This document shows, in pieces, positions 25,301-32,968 of a DNA stretch of 49,870 nt. Positions within the stretch are counted from its first letter, which is position 1, and the number at the start of each line of letters is the position of its first letter. A program made the position numbers and the translations under genes. The stretch is from Saccoglossus kowalevskii (lineage: Eukaryota > Hemichordata > Enteropneusta > Harrimaniidae), in NCBI RefSeq assembly GCF_000003605.2, contig NW_003112473.1, forward strand, positions 259,599 through 309,468, in the 5' to 3' direction. Under the pieces are notes generated by a model, which worked only from the letters and a program-made list of their open reading frames with translations, searched no databases and was not told the DNA's origin.

Positions 25301-26943
25301 TGGTGTGGATGGATTATTTTTCAGGTCATTCAGTGTAGAGCGAGAAAATGTACAATTCATGACGATATTTTAGCAACTTTATTTTTTTAAATTGTTTATT
25401 TTTTAAACACAAGTTTTTGTCAACCATGACCAATTTTATTAATTTTAACATCGTTACAGTTGATTTCAACATGGATATCTATTTTTACCATAGTCTTTTC
25501 GATGACCAACTATGTTTTAGAGTAAATTTATTACTTTTGTAAGCAACAAGGCAAAACACCATGTACTTTACAATTGTATATTTTGTTTCACAGTATTTAT
25601 ATTATTTATGATAACTGCTTTACTTTGTTTCCCTGTTTCATTGTGTAATTATATTTTTATTTTATTTTCAGATTATGGATCCTCGAATATTCACCAATTT
25701 AACCAACAGAAGATTAATCTCGTTATAAGATTAAGACAATGAAGCGGTCAATATCTAATGAGCAAATAAACTATAACTATCATAGAACAGGCGTCCTCTC
25801 TCCTTCCCTTTCTAGCTCCATGGTAATACCAAGCAAAAAAACATTGTCACTCCCAAATGCCTACCAACCTGCATCTATACCTTAACATCTACGTACAACG
25901 CACTCGTAGAGATTACGCGCTTGTTGGAGAGCTGGTATCATGAACGCTTATCAAATTATTAATAGAAACAATGACTTTGTTAATTCTAGTTGGTGTTTAG
26001 CCCTAGCCTAGCATCCATCGGTAAACTACTTATGATTCAAAAACTAGTTCGGTTATCATGTTTTGGGACTTTCAAATAACCAATCACATTCAGCAAAGTT
26101 TTATAACATTCTGTCAAAAATGCGTTAGCCGAACTAATCGTAAAGTCATCGCGACGGAGCGCTTATCTTTCATCAAAATAACGCATATATGACTTTTATA
26201 CAAAATATTGGTTTCGGGGATGGTGTATCCTCGATTGCGTGACATTCAGGTACCAACACACAAGGAACTGTTATTGTTGATACTATTCGTATCAAAACCA
26301 CGTTTCTTTCAGACCACACTGTGAAGAAATGTTTTTAAAATTTGAATGCTTATCGTTGCCACGAGCTGTCATGATTTGCTCGTTCGTTTATCACCACGCT
26401 TTCCTCGGCGCCGGAAAGCCACATAGACTCCCATGGCTAAATTGAGAGGTCCGCGGTCTACAATTCAACTTGAAGTGTGTACATCTATGATATCATTGAC
26501 AACGGATATTTCTGTATAATTAAATACTGGCGAGAAATAACATAAATCTGTTTTATTTTATTAGATTTTTTTTGGATTTTTTTTTTACCCTAGTGGAATG
26601 AGTTTTGAAACAAACAGCAATTATTCTTGGCTTATGTACGATTGTTTTATGATCGTCGAAGATGCTGTAACCTACGATGCCATAGACCCTCCGTGTTTGA
26701 TGCTAAGACTGAATTAACTTCCCGTCAAATTCCTAACTACAGTTGCGCCGTCACGCCGTATTGGGCATATATGTGAATCACCGTATTAGTTGTCGCTCAC
26801 CTGTTGTATAGTTTATTACCTCCGTCTTCGTTCTCTTCTGTGAGGAAATCGGTTATCCGCTCAACATTTGAATTGTCTTCCCCTGCAAGCCCCTCTTCGC
26901 CCATAAACGGCGTGCTGTCGACAGTTTGCGGAGAGCTATCCAT
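2737..26943 (-). CDS. Type II transmembrane mucin-stalked receptor with three C-type lectin domains (15-exon gene model)
   Basis: Exons, in coding order: 26943-26801, 12826-12781, 12503-12347, 11390-11247, 10768-9659, 9219-9064, 8552-8476, 8118-7974, 7089-6943, 5162-5080, 4970-4832, 4581-4432, 3984-3899, 3210-3072, 2849-2737. Every intron has GT..AG ends. Phases agree at all 14 joins (2,0,1,1,1,1,0,1,1,0,1,1,0,1), and the sum is 2835 nt, exactly 945 codons with the stop. Predicted layout: acidic cytoplasmic tail 1-47, basic segment 48-72, TM helix about 83-106, Ser/Thr stalk 116-163, mucin repeats 164-533, CTLD1 about 536-660, CTLD2 660-783, CTLD3 783-908, tail 908-944. There is no N-terminal signal peptide, so a type II surface orientation with lectins outside is inferred. 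Tandem CTLDs on a mucin stalk suggest multivalent glycan or microbe binding, but no ligand is shown. Exons 3-14 are very secure; exons 1, 2 and 15 are less so. Confidence 0.8.
3072..3210 (-). CDS. Receptor exon 14: CTLD3, C-terminal third (EPS / WND)
   Basis: Reads LWYSNWGLGEPSNDGGDEDC, then GKWNDISCTTQLNYVCEKSA. WND and the E-x-C acid are kept, and EPN is changed to EPS. It may keep some mannose-type binding; this is inference. Acceptor ATATTCAAAG|, donor G|GTAGAT. Confidence 0.95.
3899..3984 (-). CDS. Receptor exon 13: CTLD3, middle
   Basis: Reads GFLGQTDHFYIGLERVGETT and then SWLWDDSSE, with the WIGL core changed to YIGL. Donor GAG|GTAAGT, phase 1 in and 0 out. Confidence 0.92.
4432..4581 (-). 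CDS. Receptor exon 12: CTLD3, N-terminal third
   Basis: Reads ACDNGWYYRDGSCYFFGNSA, then TFEDSRISCHALGSLLVVIN and GADEQAYLEG. Long-form CTLD start like exons 6 and 9. Phase 1 to 1; donor G|GTAGTA. Confidence 0.95.
4832..4970 (-). CDS. Receptor exon 11: CTLD2, C-terminal third (QPD / WND)
   Basis: Reads FWYSDWSIGQPDNYGGIESC and then GKWNDAPCSTSYGYICEQS. All site-2 calcium ligands expected of the family are present (QPD, the E-x-C glutamate, WND). QPD is the galactose/GalNAc-type triplet in characterised CTLDs, so this is the domain most likely to bind sugar. Acceptor TTCTTTTCAG|, donor G|GTAAAA. Confidence 0.95.
5080..5162 (-). CDS. Receptor exon 10: CTLD2, middle
   Basis: Reads GAFTISPATWIGLRRNDQLA and then FEWVDSSP; the WIGL core is intact. 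Acceptor GCTACAG|, donor |GTAAGT, phase 1 in and 0 out. Confidence 0.94.
5163..6942. other. Intron 9 of the receptor gene
   Basis: 1780 nt between the first and second exons of CTLD2. It is AT-rich, with two isolated GATGGCCGCC / ATGGCGGC motifs near 5347 and 5460. No coding signal was seen. Confidence 0.7.
6943..7089 (-). CDS. Receptor exon 9: CTLD2, N-terminal third
   Basis: Reads ACTGSTYRSGSCYYIDTNTV and, after a short gap, ARTSCQSGAGDLIVINGADE ending FIKG. Same exon frame and Cys pattern as exons 6 and 12. Phase 1 to 1; donor G|GTAACT. Confidence 0.94.
7275..7347. repeat. (TA)n microsatellite
   Basis: About 36 uninterrupted TA dinucleotides inside intron 8 of the receptor gene. It creates a meaningless Tyr-Ile open frame on the minus strand. 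Confidence 0.98.
7974..8118 (-). CDS. Receptor exon 8: CTLD1, C-terminal third (EPY / WFD)
   Basis: Acceptor TTACCTGTAG|, donor G|GTAAGT. Reads LWYMNWILGEPYNFGGNENC, later QWFDVVCTLTIKYICEQPR. The calcium/sugar-site triplets are altered: EPY in place of EPN or QPD, and WFD in place of WND. The Cys residues of the fold are kept. Mannose- or galactose-type binding is therefore doubtful for this domain. Confidence 0.95.
8476..8552 (-). CDS. Receptor exon 7: CTLD1, middle
   Basis: Reads GFMSGGNEYWIGLERNNPWS and then WVDSSP, the conserved WIGL core and the W-V-D-x-S segment before the sugar-binding loop. Phase 1 in, 0 out; donor CCG|GTAGGA. The acceptor lies inside a 37-bp tandem duplication (8545-8618), so a second identical acceptor sits 37 nt upstream; using it would shift the frame. 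Confidence 0.93.
8545..8618. repeat. 37-bp tandem duplication covering a 3' splice site
   Basis: Two back-to-back, virtually identical copies of a 37-bp unit beginning CATGAAACCTTTC. The copy at 8545 includes the first bases and acceptor of exon 7; the second copy duplicates that acceptor inside intron 6. Confidence 0.95.
9064..9219 (-). CDS. Receptor exon 6: CTLD1, N-terminal third
   Basis: Acceptor AAATATAG|, donor G|GTAATA, phase 1 to 1. Reads YFGCADGWLYRDGSCYFLG, then FNNARASCQSVGADLVVVNG and DEHSFIEG. This is the long-form CTLD start: the extra N-terminal Cys pair (C..GSCY), the first disulfide Cys (ASC) and the LVVVNGADE strand. Confidence 0.95.
9659..10768 (-). CDS. Receptor exon 5: mucin-like domain with 15-residue repeats
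   Basis: One 1110-nt exon, phase 1 at both ends, acceptor ATATGTTTCAG| and donor T|GTATGT. It codes for about 370 residues dominated by Thr and Ser. The C-terminal two thirds hold about 14 copies of a 15-residue repeat with consensus TTSLGGTSLGTTSVE; positions 4, 10, 13, 14 and 15 vary. Such Thr/Ser arrays are normally heavily O-glycosylated and rigid, holding distal domains away from the membrane. The repeat unit is 45 bp and may vary in number between individuals. The complementary strand is also open for 984 nt, explained by the repeat lacking stops in that frame. Confidence 0.93.
9732..10390 (-). repeat. 45-bp coding minisatellite (mucin repeat)
   Basis: About 14 head-to-tail copies of a 45-bp unit coding the 15-residue Thr/Ser repeat of the receptor stalk. 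Copies differ mainly at a few codons, so homogenisation or recent expansion is likely. Confidence 0.93.
11247..11390 (-). CDS. Receptor exon 4: Ser/Thr/Pro-rich stalk
   Basis: A 144-nt exon with acceptor GCTTCCTCAG| and donor G|GTAAGC, phase 1 on both sides. It reads DGNFTTPSPENVTN and continues rich in Ser, Thr and Pro to HTTTN. Two N-glycosylation sequons (NFT, NVT) are visible. It links the membrane helix to the mucin repeats. Confidence 0.85.
11391..12346. other. Intron 3 of the receptor gene
   Basis: 956 nt of AT-rich sequence with no coding or repeat signal that I recognise. Confidence 0.6.
12347..12503 (-). CDS. Receptor exon 3: transmembrane helix
   Basis: A pyrimidine-rich acceptor (ATTGATTCACAG|) and a donor G|GTAACG bound 157 nt that read RKCRKQQNATMASAGPAAT and then a run of Val, Ala and Ile (about residues 83-106) ending before FSQETDNHSR. 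Positive charges before the helix and acidic/polar residues after it favour a cytoplasmic N-terminus by the positive-inside rule. If exons 1-2 were untranslated, the internal ATG at 12473-12471 could be the start. Confidence 0.85.
12781..12826 (-). CDS. Receptor exon 2: basic juxtamembrane segment
   Basis: The 46-nt exon lies between a GTGACAG| acceptor and a |GTAAGAC donor. With two bases from exon 1 it reads R-IKKITDYIRKAEKQL and joins in phase 0 to RKCRKQQNAT of the next exon, giving a basic, probably helical segment just inside the membrane. An in-frame TAA lies a little upstream in the intron, so an acceptor is required here. An alternative acceptor at 12809 would make a 29-nt exon whose phase does not fit exon 1. 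Confidence 0.6.
13080..14290. repeat. Composite repeat, copy 1 (CArG- and YY1-motif bearing)
   Basis: Contains several diverged units beginning ATGCATATTAATGAG followed by a CATATATGG-type palindrome (about 13272, 13400, 14140), and units with AAAATGGCGGCC plus CACGTGAC (about 13570, 13720, 13990). The start (AATTAAAGCCGCAAGCGGC) matches the reverse complement of the end of copy 2 near 24541-24578. It is non-coding as far as I can see. Confidence 0.8.
14468..14509 (+). mobile_element. CCHC zinc-knuckle fragment of a retroelement gag
   Basis: Reads QCFNCHKSDHIRRNCPF, a perfect CX2CX4HX4C zinc knuckle of the retroelement nucleocapsid type. The flanking frames are broken by stops and shifts. 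It lies only about 200 bp before a gypsy RNase H fragment, so protease and reverse transcriptase are missing, or the two pieces come from different elements. Confidence 0.75.
14660..16000 (+). mobile_element. Degenerate Ty3/gypsy retrotransposon pol (RNase H to integrase)
   Basis: Fragments appear in the usual pol order but in shifting frames. RNase H is seen as SRSLSEAERNYCVTRKKLLA near 14685-14745 and HGNADGLSRRP near 14898. A linker (EDISGLAPAVKAYW, about 15210-15250) leads to an integrase zinc-binding region with AGHMGITKT and CQHC (about 15375-15480). A core fragment reads RFGVPREIHSDRGRNFE (about 15699-15749). A Pro-rich end with a 13-C run is near 15942. There are several stops and frameshifts, and no LTRs were recognised. 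Dead element. Confidence 0.85.
16083..16120 (+). other. Possible orphan 38-nt exon
   Basis: A strong acceptor (TATTTTTTTCTCAG|) and a good donor (AAAG|GTGAGA) bracket 38 nt that read YSLFEGVITCVK in one frame. The G+C content is above the surroundings. It loosely recalls a membrane-transporter segment (F-x-x-x-E-G-x-x-T of SLC6-type carriers), but no partner exons were found. It may be a relic or chance. Confidence 0.2.
16288..16411 (+). repeat. Glu/Leu-coding segment, copy 1 of an inverted pair
   Basis: From CATATG this segment matches the reverse complement of 19424-19545. One frame reads NLELEPKLAQSQPEL then ELQLELGK. It may be an exon-like relic or part of a mobile element. Confidence 0.6.
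16412..18573. other. No supported gene
   Basis: AT-rich sequence between the inverted Glu/Leu segment and the assembly gap. Open frames near 16901-17236 and 17366-17578 have no recognisable domain and look like chance. Confidence 0.5.
18574..18680. other. Assembly gap (107 N)
   Basis: Run of N. Open frames that run across it are artefacts. Confidence 1.
19424..19545 (-). repeat. Glu/Leu-coding segment, copy 2 of an inverted pair
   Basis: Minus strand reads NLELQPQLAKSQPELQLELG, aligned to copy 1 with a 12-bp gap that keeps the frame. The two copies face each other across about 3 kb that includes the assembly gap. Confidence 0.6.
19780..20430 (+). mobile_element. Degenerate coding-like fragment with a C2H2-finger relic
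   Basis: About 94 codons at 19929-20213 read SGCGAVFKSKRRMKDRIERH, then a basic Lys/Thr-rich stretch, ending in a 13-G run. The spacing from Cys to HH resembles a C2H2 finger with one His replaced by Arg. A second open piece near 20285-20430 reads NVLSSSDSESNSEATEG. The region is G+C-rich relative to its neighbours and broken, so it is probably a mobile-element relic of unknown class. Confidence 0.35.
20431..22090. other. No supported gene; G+C-richer block at 21480-21960
   Basis: Holds a 14-G run (20958-20971). A block from about 21480 to 21960 is clearly richer in G+C than the rest and carries overlapping open frames on both strands without recognisable domains. It may be an unidentified repeat or LTR. 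Confidence 0.4.
22095..23390 (+). mobile_element. Degenerate L1/Tx1-like LINE ORF2 fragment
   Basis: Frames join, with shifts, into the end of an endonuclease (IHSDHSLVKVKI near 22169-22204), a linker, then reverse transcriptase: DELTTAVKNLNNNTSPGIDG and EFFKQFWPII (about 22755-22850), LPLSCRRALLTLIPKK (about 22902-22950), a motif-A-like SLDHEKAFDRI (about 23174-23206) and FGFGDIFIKYITTIY (about 23233-23280). Motif C (YxDD) and the 3' part are lost where the composite repeat begins. Dead element. Confidence 0.85.
23470..24580. repeat. Composite repeat, copy 2 (inverted relative to copy 1)
   Basis: The first half is a tandem array of four units of about 151-157 bp (starts near 23496, 23647, 23804, 23961), each with a GTGGTTTGGCCGCCATCTTG-like core. 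The second half has three units with ATTAATATGCATAAC and CATATATGG-type motifs (about 24150, 24250, 24400). It ends with GCCGCTTACGGCTTTAATT, complementary to the start of copy 1. Confidence 0.8.
24600..26800. other. No supported gene
   Basis: Part of the inferred first intron. A 30-bp stretch near 25038-25067 (TTTTCTTCTAAACAGAAAGT...) repeats one at 23388-23417 in the same orientation, suggesting the composite repeat sits between direct copies. No exon with convincing coding sense was seen. Confidence 0.45.
26801..26943 (-). CDS. Receptor exon 1: acidic cytoplasmic N-terminus with start codon
   Basis: ATG lies at 26943-26941 on the minus strand, directly preceded by an in-frame TAA, so no earlier start exists in this exon. 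The 47 codons read MDSSPQTVDSTPFMGEEG, followed by an acidic stretch ending TEENEDGGNKLYN. The exon closes in phase 2 at a strong donor (CAG|GTGAGC). It is clearly richer in G+C than its surroundings and codes for a polar, protein-like sequence. Its two leftover bases (AG) fit the phase of the 12826-12781 exon, where they complete an Arg codon. The link crosses a 14-kb intron and rests on phase and sense only; another minus-strand gene cannot be excluded. Confidence 0.55.
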
Positions 26944-28960
26944 TTATAAAATTGTCGAATTCAACTGTTACACACAACTCGAAACAGAATTGACATTCAC
27001 CGACTTCAGTGAAAACAGCCTAACACGCTGTGTTCTATAATAGAGTAATCTATAACAAAATATATGTATGGTACCAATGAATAAGTGGCAATACATATAC
27101 ATATCACTCAACATACATCGCGTACTATCCTGGTTGGATGGGTTATTTGGAAACTAAGTCATCAGCATTGGAACTCAGTGACCATAAAATATCTTGTATT
27201 ATAATCCCTGGCAAAAGCTGCATTTTGTGCTACAGAATACCCATCATGCATCGGACGAGGTCAACATACCCTGGGTGACGAAATCATGTCAGAATATACG
27301 TAGTTGAATAAATATGCCAAATGTAAAGCGTCATTCAGGGGCATTCAAAACCTCACACCCATATATAATGTCAAAATCCCAAATTGTGCTCGAAATGTGA
27401 AAACATACAGCTGCTTACACGTGGTCGTGGTCAAGGTGTGTGTGTGCTATATTTACTATATGCGCTGGATTATCTTATTAAGGGTCAAGTATTATGGATA
27501 TGGTCGAACTCAATTAATCCGAACGAGATTCAGAAATCATGGTTTTGTGTGGGGGTGTATTATCGACGTACAGTGATTTAGTCATTGATTTTGTGTCGCT
27601 TTCACAGTTAGAAAATATATATACTTATATATGTTTTTTATCCAGTAACGTACATTTCAGCTATATCAAAACGCATGTCTTATTGTTTTAATTGGTTTCA
27701 TGTTGATGCCTTCGTTGAATGCCGGACAGAAATCTTGTAATAAGCTTGAAGCATAATAACTGTTTTAGTTAATCACCAGTTTGCTATCACGGTAACGTAC
27801 GATTCAGTAACGTACATGTTATTCTCCGCATATTTTGTGTTTAATAGCAAACACAATATATTGCGATATTGTTCTTTTGCAGATTTGTGCTCGTGTTATT
27901 TTCTTCAAAAATCTAAATATATGCAGTTGCTATTTGTAGTTAACGTTAGTTCCTGGAGAAAATCCTTACACACATTTATCATATTCAATACAGTATTGGA
28001 TGTAGACAGTTTCAGTGTTAGACTGGCACAGTCGGGAGATTAATTTTTGTAGTTTAAATAAAATAACAAAAATCGCAAAATGGAGGCGGTAGCGCGAAAT
28101 CAGCCCGACTAATTTATTCTGCAAGAAATTAATTGCTATTAAATATTCATGAATGCACATATTATATTGAGGAAATAAGTGCATAATGAGGTCAACATGG
28201 TAAAGGTCACACTGCAGACCCAACATGGCGGCACGTTGAAATTCGAGTTTGTCGTAGTCGTCGTTTCTAATTCATCACAATGTGTAAAAAAGTAAATCGT
28301 ACTAGTAGAATTAAAAAAAAAATCGGCTGCTACAATCAGCCGACGTCTTCTCGGTCATAGGTCAGTTGGAAAGACGTTGTGATTGGCTTAGATGATTGTC
28401 AATTAGAACACTCATTAATAGAATTACCCGTTGAAAAAATCGAAGGGTTCCTGCAGTGCCGATAGAGGGCTATGCAGGAAAAAACAGTTATGGTGATTTC
28501 ACAGTCACAGGGGATTTCGTGAATTTTTTATTTTATTTAAACTACAAAAACAAAATAATCGCCCGACTGCGCCAGTCTATTTCAGTGTATGTTATCATAC
28601 ATTTCACATTCCTATCAGAATTATTTTGCAATATCTTAGTAAATAGATTCTGTATGCGAGGAAAACTTTTGTCAAAAATACCATCAGAAATCTCAAATTC
28701 TTTAAATACTGCATGCCATCTGCGTAGATATCTATATTTAAATGAAGGCAAGGTCAAACACCAGCGCATGTACACAAATAGTTTTTAGTCCAACTACTAT
28801 AATAATTTACGCGTTGATCAGATCAGGAATAGAGCATGTATTTGTCGAAATAATTATCAAAACTCCTGGACTAAAGTACATTCCCACAGGCAATACATAC
28901 ATGATATTTGTTTTTATTCTCAGTTAAAATAATATACAATTTATATTTATATTTTTTAAA
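26944..28960. other. Upstream flank of the receptor gene, no supported gene
   Basis: Should contain the receptor promoter if exon 1 is right. A TATATTTT-like stretch on the minus strand lies near 27057-27066. Open frames at 27304-27581, 27816-28226 and 28456-28927 have no recognisable domain. An ACATGGCGGC motif lies near 28222. Confidence 0.45.
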
Positions 28961-28964
28961 AAAG

Positions 28965-31690
28965 TCAGCAATTCGAAGTAGTAGTGGGCTTTTCAGTTGA
29001 ATGTAGAGCCAAGATGTTTTTCCACACAGTTTCATGGCGTGTTGCAAAATTTATATAGTAATTTTTTCTTGTGAGGAATTTATAAATATCACCCTTTTCT
29101 TGTTTATATATTATAGCATAATTTAAAAGGATGTCATTATCATCATCTCGGTAAACAAGTTCAAGAGAGTAGTCGCGATATTGAATACATATGTCGTCAG
29201 AAGGAGGAGATTGATTAATAATGGTTATCCACGTTTGGGGTATAGCTTTTCTTATCAAATCTAGAGCTATAGCAAGAACTCGTTTCGAATAGATAGGAAC
29301 GATTTCGTGGAGTTTGTCAATTTCCAACCAGTTGTTTCCACCATATCGCCGATTTTTGTAATTCCAGACTGGCGGAATGAAAGAGGTCAAGCGGTCTGTT
29401 TTGAACTGGATGTAAAACAAGTGGATTAAAGAAAAGTGGTTCCTGGGAAATATCCCGGTATGTGTCTGGTTCTTCCTTTCTAATTGTGTTAATTGATGAC
29501 CATGCGTTTATGAGACTGTAGTAAAAATCAGGAATAACAGTGTTGAAAACAGGAATATCAATAATAAACAGTTGTTTATTATAATTCAATCCATGAATAG
29601 TTTAAAAAAATAATCCGTGAAGGTGAAACATGGATGTTTTGACCCAGAATAAAGGTATCTCTGGATATATTGGAGACGAAAAGCTAGTATGCGAGTATTA
29701 AACCATGACCGCCCTCACTCGGTATCATATACACAGAAACTGACGAAACCCATGACGTCCTTGCCAGAAAAGGTTTAGCAGTATAGTTTGCAATTTTTCA
29801 ACTGTATCCGTTAGTGGACATGAACAAACAAACGAATAAAACAAGTTGGTCGATAACTAAAGTGCGCCCTCTGTAGGACATTGCTTGGGCATAACGTGAC
29901 CACCATTTCAAATTTTCTTTCAGTTTTTTCAACAATATCTACCCAGTTTTTTAGAAATTAGAAATGTGTTGTCGTTTCTAAGAAAAATGCCCAAGATCTT
30001 CAAACCGTCGTTACACCATTAAATACCAAGGGGAAGATCAATACGTTGTTTCCATCTTCCAACCCAAAGGCCTTTTGATTTCCGAAAATTGACACGCGAA
30101 TTACTCGCATTTTGATACACGCGTAACCATTTGTCCAGCTTGGCGAAATCGTCATTTTGAGTGAGAAATAAGCTCACATCACCCGCATAAGCAGTCGTAA
30201 TACACGTTTCCCATTGGAGTTTCGGATGTTAATGCCTCGGATGTCGTTTTCTGTTCTAATTTTATGTAACAGGGGCTCTATTGCGATTGAATATAGTTGA
30301 CCAGACAATGAACACCCCTGTCGTATCCCGCGTTTGAAATCTATAGGGCTGGTAAGTGAGTATTTGTATAGATCAGCTTAATGTAACTGGTAAACTGATC
30401 TCTCCAAAACCAAAGGCTTGGAGGGTGTTAATTAGGTATCCATGGTGAATCCTGTCAAAGGCCCTTTCAAGCCAGACGATACTGAGAGGCAAGTTATTAC
30501 TGTTGTCAAATCATCAGGTAATATTTGAGAGAGATCAGAAATGTCTGACGCAACAGACTCCCGCTCTTCCACGTCTTCATTTTGTTCAGAAGGGTAGTTG
30601 AGTCGCAGCAGATCAAAGGGATCAACTAAGGTAGTAGGAGAGCAAGGGAATGAAGAAAGAAAGGTATTACCCGAAGGTGTTGAAATTGAGGGGGGGTAGT
30701 ACCCTCTCCTCATCGATGTTTTTATCTTGTTTAGTAGATTTGTCAAGGACGTCATCGAGAACACTTTTAAAAACAGCTGCAGATTCATTTTGAGTTACAT
30801 CATAATTGCCTGTTTTTTCAGAAACGGCTTTTTTCTATATTAAGGTTATTTGCATAAAAGGCATCTTGACGTGTCGTGACTTCAATAACATCGTTTTGGT
30901 TTTTCGCTATGTCGGTTTGTGTTTCGTTTTCATCATTACCTTAGGTTGCTATAGTATTATCGATTTCCATGTTGTTTTCATCGTCGATATTGATTGCTGT
31001 TTTCGATTGATCGTTTTCATCACGTTTTTCGTTGTCACCAGTTTTATTAGTTTTGTTTATGTTTTGATCGTTTCTATCGCCACGTGTGCTTGGTCGTTTA
31101 TTATTATCAGTTAATAAAGTGTCTTGTTCCCTGCAGTTACGCTGTATATGTCCTTTTTTGAGGCATTTATGACATATTATTTCGTCCGTAGACAGGTATA
31201 TACGGTAAGTTCATCGCACATCATGTATACCTGTGTACGGAATGATTTCACATGTCGTAAACGTGGGTTTTTACAGCCGAGTGGAATGACTCTAATTGAG
31301 CTAACCACTCGACCACATTTTTTCAATTCGCCTTCAATGATATAGTCCGGTATGAAAGGTGGTACACCAGATAAAATTATCTTTGTTGCTGGTTTAACCA
31401 ATGGTTCAATCTCATGCATGCATACACGCCTTTTCAACAGATGCTAGCGAGTCCAGAAAGCACAAAACCATTCCATTTGCTCGAGACGCAGCAACAATAT
31501 TTTGAGCATCAATAATTTCGATTATACTTGAAACATATGCTTCTATGGCAACCCCATAGATTGACTGACATAATGCCGTATTTACGAGTCACGCACTGAA
31601 AAAGGCTGCCACGTTGGCTCGCCGGATGGCAGCCATCTTGGTTTGGCTGCTGGCGAGACTCAGTGACAACAAAAAAGTAAAACCAACCAA
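28965..31690 (-). mobile_element. Degenerate L1/Tx1-like LINE with ORF1 and part of ORF2
   Basis: On the minus strand ORF1 starts at ATG 31636 and reads on, with one premature stop, through SIYGVAIEAYVSSIIEIIDA and KIILSGVPPFIPDYIIEGEL to a zinc knuckle CHKCLKKGHIQRNC (31174-31133). Farther down come a Ser/Pro-rich part (about 30450-30790), a reverse transcriptase with AFDRIHHGYLINTLQAFGFG (about 30465-30405), a RQGCS-type block, and a motif-C site changed to AYAGDVSLFLTQND. C-terminal pieces continue to 28965. The endonuclease is missing. Many shifts make it inactive. Confidence 0.85.
31133..31174 (-). other. CCHC zinc knuckle of LINE ORF1
   Basis: CHKCLKKGHIQRNC fits CX2CX4HX4C exactly. 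It is one frame off the preceding ORF1 stretch. Confidence 0.85.
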
Positions 31691-32960
31691 AAAGTGACAG
31701 AATTATGTCAAAAAGAACAACAAAGTTAACACAAGTAATCACGATACCTTTACGGATCTTATTCAAACAAAAATGAAACTCAGTGAAGATACTTCAGGCA
31801 AAACAAAACACGTGAATTTGTAGGAGATCAGTCGAACAGCGGGCATATGGAAATACATACATAATAACCTAATAATTGATCATCAATGATGGCTTTATCA
31901 GCACATTATCTTTTAAGAAGGTGAATATTAATATCGGCAATTACGTAACAAAACATTAAATAAAAACTACTGTTTCACTCAAAATCAGTCTATTACAAAA
32001 GTAGGAAAATAATTGTTGTTCTGAACATGGCACGACACTAGTAAAGCAAGTGAAAGGTAGGGACTAGACCGAGACCCTAGCTTAGTAATAAATGTGATAT
32101 GGAATGTACATGAACTGCAAAACTAAACTGCATTCATGGTTTTATGAAGTATATTCCCAAATTTAATGTTTCACTTTGAAACATGGAGTAAGAAAGACTG
32201 TGATTTTGACTACGGTATTACAGGTTACAAGTTATTTGGTTCAGAGGGCAAAACCAATCCAATTGCGCGCAAATATCGTATTATATTGCTCGAAAACAAG
32301 CTTATTGGCGTCTTAACCAAATCGTCCGCTGGTGATCTGAATACCCGAACGAGTAAAGAATTTAACTACATCATTATTAGTTAAATAACACGTGTTGTAA
32401 CTTTTAAAACAAAGTACCGAGTGTACAAGGTCAAAACTACCCACAAATGGCACGGATCAGTCAAATGGCCGTTACTGAATACTCGACTGGTACATCTACA
32501 AAGTTTTAATACTGTTTGCAGGTGAAAAACGATAATTGGTAACAAAATTATTTTCATATATTCAAAATCTGTCCTGTAGTTTTTTCCGTCTTTTTACCTG
32601 ATATTTTCCTAAAAGAACACCTAAGCGTTATAATATGGGTATATCTGTTATCATTTGCTTCGTACTGTTAATAGTACCACTCAAATAATATTCCTGGTAC
32701 CCCCAGGAACGGAGAATATTATATCTCTGCTATAATTTGGGACCACATCAGTCTATCGTCTTCGTTCTTGGGACAATTCAGGGACAATATTATCTGTTCT
32801 TTCCTTGAAACAACAAAATAGCTATTACATTGATCGTGAGGTTGTGTCGTTACCAGTATATTTGGTGTACAGGTCTTTCCATCGACAAGAGTAACTCTGT
32901 GTTATATTTAAGTATTGATGTTTATTATAAAATTATGTAACAGTGTCCATTGTAGTATGC
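31691..32960. other. No supported gene
   Basis: AT-rich. The open frame at 32166-32384 has no recognisable domain. A GGTACCCCCAGGAACGGAGA-like stretch near 32696-32716 is locally G+C-rich but unexplained. Confidence 0.5.
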
Positions 32961-32968
32961 TTGTTTTT

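Larger units (their letters stand above)
12827..26800. other. Inferred first intron of the receptor gene (about 14 kb), rich in mobile elements
   Basis: If exons 1 and 2 are joined as modelled, this interval is one intron. It contains two inverted copies of a motif-rich repeat, a gypsy remnant, a LINE remnant, an inverted pair of Glu/Leu-coding segments, three runs of 13-14 C or G, and an assembly gap. Parts of it could instead belong to other genes not recognised here. Confidence 0.5.
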
